From positions 1-6,440 of the forward strand of contig CANJJY010000264.1 in NCBI GenBank assembly GCA_947474445.1: a DNA stretch of 6,440 bases. Direction: 5' to 3'. Of this stretch, positions 1 through 5,904 are shown piece by piece (within the stretch, counting starts at the first letter, position 1; every line of letters starts with the position of its first letter). The DNA comes from Oligoflexaceae bacterium (GTDB lineage Bacteria > Bdellovibrionota_B > Oligoflexia > Oligoflexales > Oligoflexaceae). The notes under the pieces are model-generated. The model saw only the letters and a program-made list of their open reading frames with translations, made no database searches and was not told the origin of the DNA. The position numbers and the translations under genes are program-made.

Positions 1-1
1 G

Positions 2-370
2 AAGCTAAAAGATTGGTTTTTTCATCCCGAAGCGAGACAGTGTGTTCCGAATGCAGTGGAAGTTATAGCTCAGGATCAAGAATACCGGATTCGAGCCAGT
101 TACGATCTGACAAACAGACAGCTTCCCATGCTATCGTCGGCCACGGCGCTGACTAAAATTTTTGTGATTATGATTCATATGCCTTACATCAAAGGTACTA
201 TTGAGAATATTGAAACAGGCGAAGTAGTGGCAAGATTCGAAGGACAAGGTGGGGGAGAATTCTCCACAACTCGCAGCGTTTGGTCGTCGATTTCCGATAG
301 CGATTGTTCGAATTGGGGCAAAAAATTTGGCAAAGAATACAAAGCCACGGATTTTAGCTCCGCTAATTGA
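2..370 (+). CDS. C-terminal part of an unrecognised protein (5' end outside window)
   Basis: The frame is open from the first complete codon at base 2 to a TGA at 368-370, giving about 122 residues, so this is most simply the 3' end of a gene that begins outside the window. A GTG at 56 could be read as a start, but the uninterrupted coding-like sequence before it (KLKDWFFHPEARQC...) argues against that. I do not recognise the family. The visible part has a mid-section rich in hydrophobic residues (TKIFVIMIHMPYIKG), then a segment resembling a beta-strand plus turn (GEVVARFEGQGGGEF), two cysteines (one near the start, one in SDSDCSNWG), and a polar tail. The pattern 'GEVVARFEGQGGG' is loosely like DUF4410-type envelope proteins, but this is only an impression. 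It lies 56 bases before the oxygenase gene with no obvious terminator between, so cotranscription is possible but unproven. Confidence 0.6.
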   Translation, partial: KLKDWFFHPEARQCVPNAVEVIAQDQEYRIRASYDLTNRQLPMLSSATALTKIFVIMIHMPYIKGTIENIETGEVVARFEGQGGGEFSTTRSVWSSISDSDCSNWGKKFGKEYKATDFSSAN

Positions 371-402
371 GACCCATCGAAATGTAGCTTGTTTAACGGA
401 AA

Positions 403-413
403 CCTGTAACAGG
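403..413. promoter_or_regulatory. Short palindrome CCTGTAACAGG just before the oxygenase gene
   Basis: CCTGT and ACAGG form a perfect 5-bp inverted repeat around a single A, and the right arm runs into the purine-rich ribosome-binding stretch AGGGGG (411-416) of the gene starting at 427. It could be a small operator half or pure chance. At this length it cannot be distinguished from background, and there is no T-run to make it a terminator. Confidence 0.15.
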
Positions 414-426
414 GGGTAGGTCGGGT

Positions 427-1320
427 ATGGCAAGTTCTCGGTATCAGAATTTAGATGCGCTTAAAGATCATGAAGAAATTGTAAAGTGGATGGTGGTCGA
501 TACCTGGAAATTTGATTTGGTTCGAGCTACCGAGATTGCTTTGCTTAAAACCTTCGCTTTCCCAGAAATTTCCAAAATCTTAGTAGATTCAGGTGAGTTT
601 TTGAGTCGATCGCAAAAGCGGTATGATGATACCGATCTTCTGCTCTCACTTTTCATTGAAAATGGCTACAGTAGTGCTCCCGGTATGAAGGCTATCCAAA
701 AGATCAATCGGATGCATGCAGCACATCCGATTACCAATCATCAAATGCTCTATGTGCTTTCCACTTTTGTAGTCGAACCGATTGTTTGGATTAATCAATA
801 CGGATGGCGCCAAATGGATGAAAAGGAGCGTCAATCACTTTTCTATTTTTGGATTGAAGTCGGTAAAAGAATGGGGATCAAAGATTTATTCTTGAGTCTT
901 GATGAGATGCTTGCCTATCATGAATCTTATGAGAAAGAACGTATGATTTATAGCGTTAATAACGCTAAACTCTTTCAGGGAATGACGCCATTTATTGCCG
1001 GAATGATGCCCTTTCCTGTCGGATATCTCACGCAATGGGCCTTGCCTGCGATCATGTCTTCACGATTATGTCGTGCATTTGGAGTCGAGCCGCGTTCCAT
1101 TTTAATGCGGCAGTTCTTCAGGCTTTTGCTGCGATTTCGCGGGCATGTTGCGCGCCTTCTGCCTACTCGACCCCAATTTAGGTCGAAAATGCATCGCAAG
1201 ACGTATCCTGACGGATTTACCATCCCAGAACTTGGCGTGACCCCTAGTCGCGGACAGGCTAGAGCATTGACTAATACTTCTAAGTCCCCCACGGAGCGAG
1301 CAGCCCTTGTCACAGAATGA
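427..1320 (+). CDS. DUF2236 / MpaB-type oxygenase (latex-clearing-protein-like)
   Basis: The 297-residue protein resembles the DUF2236 family (ER-bound oxygenase MpaB / rubber oxygenase Lcp catalytic domain), mostly alpha-helical proteins of which Lcp is a b-type haem dioxygenase cleaving polyisoprene. Visible family features are the KRYDDT motif at residues 64-69, in the place of the Arg-x3-Thr of Lcp; the helix KINRMHAAHPITNHQMLYVL (92-111), whose His97 fits the proximal haem ligand; an aromatic 'EPIVWINQYGWRQM' segment (117-130); and 'WIEVGKRMGI' (142-151), which matches the usual w-x-x-i-G-x-x-mGi pattern. Residues 186-212 are hydrophobic but contain no clear transmembrane anchor, and no signal peptide is seen, so a cytoplasmic location is likely. 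Residues 270-297 look like a poorly conserved tail. The ATG at 427 is preceded by AGGGGGTAGG (411-420). The 3' end overlaps the AraC-type gene by 14 bases. The family call is from motif recall; the substrate is unknown. Many DUF2236 members have no tested activity. Confidence 0.75.
   Translation: MASSRYQNLDALKDHEEIVKWMVVDTWKFDLVRATEIALLKTFAFPEISKILVDSGEFLSRSQKRYDDTDLLLSLFIENGYSSAPGMKAIQKINRMHAAHPITNHQMLYVLSTFVVEPIVWINQYGWRQMDEKERQSLFYFWIEVGKRMGIKDLFLSLDEMLAYHESYEKERMIYSVNNAKLFQGMTPFIAGMMPFPVGYLTQWALPAIMSSRLCRAFGVEPRSILMRQFFRLLLRFRGHVARLLPTRPQFRSKMHRKTYPDGFTIPELGVTPSRGQARALTNTSKSPTERAALVTE
1293..1309 (+). promoter_or_regulatory. Ribosome binding site and TTG start of the AraC-type gene, inside the upstream gene
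   Basis: GGAG (1293-1296) lies 10 bases before a TTG at 1307. The frame is closed by a TGA at 1268-1270, and between there and 1307 there is no ATG or GTG, so TTG is the earliest plausible start. Because both the site and the start fall within the end of the oxygenase gene (stop at 1318-1320), translation of the two is probably coupled. An ATG at 1317 overlaps the stop in ATGA fashion but is in a different frame that closes after about 25 codons. Confidence 0.6.
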
Positions 1321-2338
1321 GTGGGTCGCCATTCGCTATGTTCGAGCTTTGCTTTCAACAGAGCTTGGACGAGAGCATGCAATATCATTTCTGAAAGAAG
1401 CCGGTATTGAGGAACACGCTATCAATGACCCCTTTGGTCATGTCAGTATCGATGAATATGTCCGTTTATTGAATTCGATTTGGGTGAAATCTCGAGATGA
1501 GAGTTTTGGTTTTACACCTTCTTCCTTGAAGCCTGGGTCTTTTGCCATGATGTGTCACATTATGCTGGGGTGTGAAAGGCTTTCGCAGGCTCTAAGTCGT
1601 GCAGGGAAATTCTATCAGCTCTTAAGTGATGATTTTTCATTTCGACTCCAGGAACATTCAGAAGGGGCTCGATTTGAATTGGAAATTAAGGCGCCGCTTA
1701 AGGGCGCCGAGAGTTTTTTTACGGAAGCGGTTTTTGCCGTTTTTTTAAGGCTTAGTGCTTGGATGATAGACCGAACCATTCAACCGCTTAATATCTCACT
1801 ATGCTATCCTCAATCGGAAAGCTTCTACTCTTTTGAAGGCAAATTGACCTGCCCAATACTCTATCAGAAAGGTCGATCTTCGCTAGATTTCCCTCGCAAA
1901 ATACTGAACGAGCCTGTGCGAAGAAACGGAGTTGAACTTCAAAGCCTCCTCATCAAAGGGCCGCAACAATTTTTGGTAGATTTTAGGAGTGAAGCGAGTT
2001 TTTCAACACGCCTCAAAGCGCATTGGAACCAGCATGGTGAATCTTTGACAGATAGCCTTGAAGATTTAGCTGCAAGTTTTGGAATAAGCCCCTCCTCATT
2101 GCGCCGAAAATTGCGAGATGAAGGTTGTAATTTTAATGAATTAAGAGAAAACGTTCGATATCAAAGTTCGCGATATTATCTTCTTTATACGCATAAAAGT
2201 CTCGAGAGCATAGCAGCGTTGATGGGTTATTCCGAGCCATCAACCTTTCATCGAGCTTTTAAGAAGTGGACTGGGATGACTCCCCGTGACTATCGACTCA
2301 AGGGACAAGAAGCCTATCGTTCTAGCCCAAATGTCTAA
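1307..2338 (+). CDS. AraC-family transcriptional regulator (arabinose-binding-domain N-terminus)
   Basis: A 343-residue cytoplasmic DNA-binding regulator. Residues about 20-205 resemble the PF12625 'Arabinose_bd' effector domain shared by OruR/ArgR-like AraC proteins: 'HVSIDEYVRLLNSIW' (45-59), then the stretch 'GSFAMMCHIMLGCERLSQAL' (77-96) and a 'CYPQSESFYSFEG' segment (166-178) before 'LDFPRKILNEPV' (193-204). The C-terminal third is the double helix-turn-helix: first at about 251-273 (LEDLAASFGISPSSLRRKLR), second at about 298-330 (SLESIAALMGYSEPSTFHRA, then FKKWTGMTPRDYR), ending in the typical G-x-[ST]P-x-x-[YF]R signature. Length is normal for the class. The TTG start is supported by a GGAG site in the preceding gene. 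It overlaps the oxygenase gene by 14 bases and stands 189 bases before the beta-oxidation operon. Regulation of the oxygenase, the operon or both is inferred from position. The ligand is unknown; relatives in this class often sense small acids or lipid-derived molecules, which would fit. Confidence 0.93.
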   Translation: MSQNEWVAIRYVRALLSTELGREHAISFLKEAGIEEHAINDPFGHVSIDEYVRLLNSIWVKSRDESFGFTPSSLKPGSFAMMCHIMLGCERLSQALSRAGKFYQLLSDDFSFRLQEHSEGARFELEIKAPLKGAESFFTEAVFAVFLRLSAWMIDRTIQPLNISLCYPQSESFYSFEGKLTCPILYQKGRSSLDFPRKILNEPVRRNGVELQSLLIKGPQQFLVDFRSEASFSTRLKAHWNQHGESLTDSLEDLAASFGISPSSLRRKLRDEGCNFNELRENVRYQSSRYYLLYTHKSLESIAALMGYSEPSTFHRAFKKWTGMTPRDYRLKGQEAYRSSPNV

Positions 2339-2367
2339 TATTACTTGCAAAAAAACCTACCCCGAGC

Positions 2368-2399
2368 CTGACCAAAGTTTGTCATGACGGTGACCTTGG
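2368..2399 (+). promoter_or_regulatory. Candidate regulator binding site: TGACC direct repeat around GTCATGAC
   Basis: TGACC occurs at 2369-2373 and 2391-2395, a 22-base period close to two helical turns, which is how AraC-family proteins commonly recognise DNA (two direct half-sites on one face of the helix). GTCATGAC (2381-2388) lies between them. The flanking bases of the two copies differ (CC-TGACC-AAAG versus GG-TGACC-TTGG), so the repeat is short and may be chance. The assignment to the regulator encoded just upstream is inference. Confidence 0.25.
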
Positions 2400-2453
2400 C
2401 CTACCTAAAGTTAACTTGAACACTTTTGCCAATAAATGTGGTCAGTCCTGCCA

Positions 2454-2480
2454 TTGTCGCCTGCGTGTGATCTTCCTAAT
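2454..2480 (+). promoter_or_regulatory. Weak sigma70-like promoter candidate for the beta-oxidation operon
   Basis: TTGTCG (2454-2459) and CCTAAT (2475-2480) each match four of six positions of the -35 and -10 consensus, but the 15-base spacer is short. It is the best pair I found close enough to the thiolase gene to give a short leader. A regulator-dependent promoter would be expected to be weak like this. Position is uncertain. Confidence 0.2.
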
Positions 2481-2504
2481 GTTCGTCCTAACTCATAGAG
2501 AGAG

Positions 2505-2517
2505 CGCCCGACGGGCG
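2505..2517 (+). other. Small GC hairpin abutting the thiolase ribosome binding site
   Basis: CGCCC (2505-2509) pairs with GGGCG (2513-2517) across a three-base loop (GAC). The last G of the stem is the first G of the Shine-Dalgarno sequence GAGGAG (2517-2522), which precedes the ATG at 2528. The stem could affect access of ribosomes or stabilise the message's 5' end. It is not a terminator, because no T-run follows. Confidence 0.35.
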
Positions 2518-2527
2518 AGGAGAAGCC

Positions 2528-3739
2528 ATGTCTAAGAATGCATTTATTTACGATGCCATTAGGACCCCGCGAGGGAAAGGTAAGGCCGACGGAAAGCTTC
2601 GCGAGGTTAAGCCCGTGACTCTGCTCTGTCGTCAATTTCAAGCCCTGCAGCAGCGCAATCAGCTCGATACGAGCTATGTGTCCGACGTGAACATTGGCTG
2701 TGTTTCAGCCGTAGGTGAGCAGGGTGGTAATATTGGAAAGACGGCGGTTATGGCCGCTGGTTGGGCCCAGTCAGTGGCAGGATTCACCCTGAATCGATTC
2801 TGTGCCTCTGGTCTCGAAGCTATCAATGTGGCTGCTGCGAAGGTTGCCTCGGGTTTTGAAGATCTCGTCGTAGCAGGCGGCGTAGAATCAATGTCTCATG
2901 TTTCCATGGGTGCGGATGGTGGGCCTTGGGCGCAAGACCCCGAAACAAACTTGAAGGCTGGGTTCATGCCGCAGGGCATCGGCGCGGACCTTATTGCTAC
3001 GCTTGAAGGGTTTACTCGTGAAGATGTAGATCGATATGCGTTGCTCTCGCACGATCGGGCTTTTCAGGCGCGAAATTCGAATTATTTCAAATCGTCCTTA
3101 GTGCCTGTCCTCGACCAAAATGGTCTTGTTGTTCTTGATCATGATGAAACTATTCGGACGGGCGGGACGCTGGCAACTCTTGGTCAACTGAAGCCTGCTT
3201 TTGCGAAGATCGCTGACATGGGTTTTAGCCAAGTCGCTTTTCAAAAGTATCCTCAAGTCGAACGTATTCAACATGTACACACTGCGGCGAATTCCTCAGG
3301 TATCAGCGATGGTGCAGGTTTGGTTCTCATCGGCTCGGAAAAAGCTGGCCGTGATTTAGGCCTCAAACCAAAGGCTCGAATAGTAACGACAGCCGTTGTC
3401 GGTTCTGAACCGACCATTATGCTAACTGGGCCAACACCAGCAACACTTTTAGCCTTGAAAAAGGCAGGTCTTCGCGTCGATGATATCGACCTCTTTGAAG
3501 TGAACGAAGCTTTTTCAGCAGTCGTTCTTAAATTTCAAAAAGATCTTCAGATACCTATAGAGAAGATTAATGTAAATGGCGGCGCAATCGCTATGGGGCA
3601 TCCCCTAGGTGCGACAGGAGCTATCTTAACCTCGACGCTGCTGGACGAGCTTGAACGGCGACAGCTCCGGTACGGAGTTGTAACTCTATGTATTGGCGCG
3701 GGAATGGGAATTGCGACTGTATTTGAACGGCTTTCGTAG
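2528..3739 (+). CDS. Acetyl-CoA C-acyltransferase (3-ketoacyl-CoA thiolase)
   Basis: A 403-residue thiolase, normal length for the family, catalysing CoA-dependent cleavage of 3-ketoacyl-CoA to acetyl-CoA and a shortened acyl-CoA (last beta-oxidation step). The N-terminal signature 'DAIRTPRGK' (9-17) is followed by the nucleophile Cys92 in LNRFCASGLEAI, 'AGGVESMSH' (116-124), the 'NEAF' motif (326-329), the catalytic His358 in GGAIAMGHPLGATGA (351-365), and the second catalytic cysteine Cys388 in LCIGAGMG (387-394). All catalytic elements are present, so an active enzyme is expected. A strong GAGGAG lies five bases before the ATG at 2528. It is the first gene of the operon, followed after 11 bases by the hydratase/dehydrogenase subunit, with which such thiolases form a fatty-acid oxidation complex. 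Thiolase-first gene order resembles E. coli fadIJ rather than fadBA, but I cannot assign FadA or FadI orthology, and a biosynthetic acetoacetyl-CoA thiolase is disfavoured mainly by context. Confidence 0.95.
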   Translation: MSKNAFIYDAIRTPRGKGKADGKLREVKPVTLLCRQFQALQQRNQLDTSYVSDVNIGCVSAVGEQGGNIGKTAVMAAGWAQSVAGFTLNRFCASGLEAINVAAAKVASGFEDLVVAGGVESMSHVSMGADGGPWAQDPETNLKAGFMPQGIGADLIATLEGFTREDVDRYALLSHDRAFQARNSNYFKSSLVPVLDQNGLVVLDHDETIRTGGTLATLGQLKPAFAKIADMGFSQVAFQKYPQVERIQHVHTAANSSGISDGAGLVLIGSEKAGRDLGLKPKARIVTTAVVGSEPTIMLTGPTPATLLALKKAGLRVDDIDLFEVNEAFSAVVLKFQKDLQIPIEKINVNGGAIAMGHPLGATGAILTSTLLDELERRQLRYGVVTLCIGAGMGIATVFERLS

Positions 3740-3750
3740 GGGGATTTGCG

Positions 3751-5886
3751 ATGAGTGATGTGCGATACGAAAAAGATCAAGATCAAATAGTGACTCTGAC
3801 GTTTGATTCTCAGAATCAATCTGCCAATACGATGAATGCAGGTTTCCGCCGTGATTTTCATGCGAGCATCCAACGCCTCGTAACGGAAAAATCATCGATC
3901 AAAGGTGTTATTCTTGCGTCTGCGAAGCAGACGTTCTTTGCGGGCGGCGATTTGAATGAACTCAATGCCATCGGACCTGATGACGCAGATCAAGTTTTTC
4001 GATCAAATCTCGAGGGGAAATCGGATCTGAGAATTCTCGAAACTCTCGGACTTCCCGTAGTTGCCGCAATCAATGGCGCGGCTTTGGGAGGTGGCTGGGA
4101 ACTAGCATTAACCTGTCACGCACGATTTGCACTTGATGATGCCAAATTACGCGTTGGCTTGCCAGAGGTAACTCTCGGACTTCTGCCTGGAGCCGGAGGA
4201 GTCGTGCGTTCAGTTCGGTTACTTGGCCTCGAGCAAGCTTTGCCTCTATTACTCGAAGGTAAGGCCTTGAATGCGCAGGCCGCCCTTAAAATGGGCCTTC
4301 TACATGGACTTGCAAAAGACCATTCGGAACTGTTGACTCTAGCTAAAAAGTGGATTTTAGATCATCCGGAATCAAAGCAAGTCTTTGATCAAGAAGGTTA
4401 TAAGGTTCCCGGTGGTACACCCAAGCAGCCTCGGCTGGGTGAAATATTGCCCATCGCTCCAGCCATGTTACTTGAAAAGACCAAAGGTTGCTTTCCTGCC
4501 CCCTCAGCTATTTTGAGTTGTGCCGTTGAATCCCTGAATGTTGATTTCGACACGGCGACTCGCATTGAAGCTCGTTATTTCACTCAATTAGCGACAGGCC
4601 AAGTCGCTAAGAACATGATTTCGACGTTCTGGTTCCAATTGAATGCTATCAAGGGCGGAGAAAGTCGACCCAAAGATATTTCCAAACAAAAATTCTCCCG
4701 TATCGGCGTGCTCGGAGCCGGTATGATGGGCGCTGGAATCGCTTATGCAGCAGCAAAAGCAGGAATCACTGTATATCTGAAAGATCTGACGATTGAAGCT
4801 GCAGAAAAAGGTAAGAGCTATTCAGCCAAAATTCTCGACGATCGACTAAAAAAAGGTCAAATCAGCGAGGCTGATCGAAACAGTCTTCTTGAACGCATCA
4901 TTCCCGTTAATCAATACGAAGCACTTGCTTCATGTGAACTCGTTATAGAAGCAGTTTTCGAAGACAGAAATGTCAAAAAAGAGGTGACGGAAAGTACGCT
5001 GGGAGTACTTGGTAGTGACGCTATCATGGCGTCGAATACTTCGACCTTGCCGATTACAAGCTTGGCGAAAGCCAGTTCTAGGCCGGAAAATTTCATTGGG
5101 CTCCATTTCTTCTCTCCTGTTGATAAAATGCAGTTGGTCGAAATAATCGTTGGTGAAAAAACCTCAAAACAGACCTTAGCTCGAGGTTTTGATTTTGTGC
5201 GGCAAATTGACAAAATTCCGATCGTCGTCAATGACAGCCGCGGCTTTTACACCTCGCGAGTATTTGGGTGCTTTACCAATGAAGGCATTGCCATGCTGGG
5301 AGAAGGACAGGATCCCATCACAATTGAGCGTGCTGCTGTCCAGTCTGGAATGCCGGTGGGCCCGCTTGCTGTTTCTGATGAAGTAAGCCTCAATCTCTTT
5401 CAGTTAGTGCGCAAAGCTACTGAAGCTGATTATGCAAAGGCCGGCAAAACCGCCCCGCAGCATCCGGCCTCCGCGGTGGTCGACCGTATGGTCAATGAAT
5501 TTGGTCGCAAAGGCAAAGCTGCTGGCGCTGGCTTTTACGAATATCCGAAAGAAGGCAAGAAATTCGTCTGGCCTGAACTTAAGAATCACTACCACGGTCC
5601 TGCCCTTGCTTTTCAAGACATGAAAGATCGCTTACTCTTCATTCAAGCGATCGAAACGGTACGTATCCTTGAAGAAAATGTTTTGATGACAGTAGCTGAT
5701 GCGAACATTGGGTCAATTTTTGGATTTGGGTTTGCACCTTGGAGCGGAGGAACTCTTCAATTTATCAATAGCTATGGAGTACGTGCCTTCACAGTTAGAG
5801 CTAAAGAACTTGCGGATCTTTATGGGGAGAGATTCAATCCACCCAAGCTTTTGATTGAGAAATCTGAGAAAAACGAAAAATTTTAA
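3751..5886 (+). CDS. Fused enoyl-CoA hydratase / 3-hydroxyacyl-CoA dehydrogenase (FadB/FadJ-type)
   Basis: A 711-residue multifunctional beta-oxidation subunit carrying out hydration of trans-2-enoyl-CoA and NAD-dependent oxidation of 3-hydroxyacyl-CoA. Residues about 5-200 are a crotonase domain: oxyanion-hole segments 'FFAGGDLNEL' (62-71) and 'NGAALGGGWE' (108-117), and two Glu residues in the positions of the E. coli FadB catalytic pair, Glu117 and Glu139 (VGLPEVTLG). After a linker, residues about 316-495 form the NAD-binding domain with GAGMMGAG (322-329; G322-x-G324-x-x-G327), SNTS (428-431) and LHFFSPVDKMQLVEI (451-465; His452, Glu464). 'NDSRGFYTSRVF' (494-505) opens the C-terminal dehydrogenase domain, whose second half ends in GFGFAPWSGG (658-667). 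Length matches FadB/FadJ (about 710-730). GGGGGA (3739-3744) precedes the ATG. The intergenic gap is 11 bases to the thiolase and 18 to the acyl-CoA dehydrogenase. All expected catalytic residues are present; chain-length preference cannot be read. Confidence 0.96.
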   Translation: MSDVRYEKDQDQIVTLTFDSQNQSANTMNAGFRRDFHASIQRLVTEKSSIKGVILASAKQTFFAGGDLNELNAIGPDDADQVFRSNLEGKSDLRILETLGLPVVAAINGAALGGGWELALTCHARFALDDAKLRVGLPEVTLGLLPGAGGVVRSVRLLGLEQALPLLLEGKALNAQAALKMGLLHGLAKDHSELLTLAKKWILDHPESKQVFDQEGYKVPGGTPKQPRLGEILPIAPAMLLEKTKGCFPAPSAILSCAVESLNVDFDTATRIEARYFTQLATGQVAKNMISTFWFQLNAIKGGESRPKDISKQKFSRIGVLGAGMMGAGIAYAAAKAGITVYLKDLTIEAAEKGKSYSAKILDDRLKKGQISEADRNSLLERIIPVNQYEALASCELVIEAVFEDRNVKKEVTESTLGVLGSDAIMASNTSTLPITSLAKASSRPENFIGLHFFSPVDKMQLVEIIVGEKTSKQTLARGFDFVRQIDKIPIVVNDSRGFYTSRVFGCFTNEGIAMLGEGQDPITIERAAVQSGMPVGPLAVSDEVSLNLFQLVRKATEADYAKAGKTAPQHPASAVVDRMVNEFGRKGKAAGAGFYEYPKEGKKFVWPELKNHYHGPALAFQDMKDRLLFIQAIETVRILEENVLMTVADANIGSIFGFGFAPWSGGTLQFINSYGVRAFTVRAKELADLYGERFNPPKLLIEKSEKNEKF

Positions 5887-5904
5887 CTTGATATAGAGAT
5901 TACT

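Larger units (their letters stand above)
2339..2527 (+). promoter_or_regulatory. Intergenic control region of the beta-oxidation operon
   Basis: This 189-base gap is the only sizeable non-coding stretch and must contain the operon promoter if the operon is transcribed separately from the regulator gene. I see no strong terminator for the upstream gene: there is an A-run (2349-2355) but no stem followed by a T-run. Visible elements are TGACC at 2369-2373 and again at 2391-2395 (same strand, 22 bases apart), an inverted copy TGGTCAG at 2439-2445 matching CTGACCA at 2368-2374, a perfect 8-bp palindrome GTCATGAC at 2381-2388, and a hairpin next to the ribosome binding site. No coding potential is evident on either strand. 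Confidence 0.5.

Noticed and set aside
56..370. GTG at 56 as the start of a complete 104-residue gene
   Set aside because: The same frame is open and coding-like up to the window edge, so the true start is probably outside; GTG 56 has no clear ribosome binding site.
131..433. Minus-strand open frame of about 100 codons
   Set aside because: It overlaps almost entirely the plus-strand coding frame at 2-370 and shows no recognisable protein features or ribosome binding site; read as an antisense shadow.
975..1388. Minus-strand open frames (975-1388, 1102-1332) spanning the oxygenase/regulator junction
   Set aside because: They lie antisense to two well-supported genes and have no family resemblance.
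1317..1394. ATG overlapping the oxygenase stop (ATGA) as start of the next gene
   Set aside because: It is out of frame with the AraC-type protein and closes after about 25 codons; the in-frame TTG at 1307 is used instead.
2373..2381. CAAAGTTTG as a PsrA-like fatty-acid regulator box
   Set aside because: PsrA sites have GAAAC/GTTTC-type arms separated by a few bases; here the arms are shorter with a one-base centre, so the match is not convincing.
2341..2400. Rho-independent terminator after the AraC-type gene
   Set aside because: The possible stem CCAA/TTGG (2372-2375 with 2396-2399) is short and interrupted, and no T-run follows.
3547..3895. Minus-strand open frames at the thiolase/hydratase junction
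   Set aside because: They are antisense to conserved catalytic regions of both enzymes and have low-complexity serine/arginine-rich translations typical of shadows.
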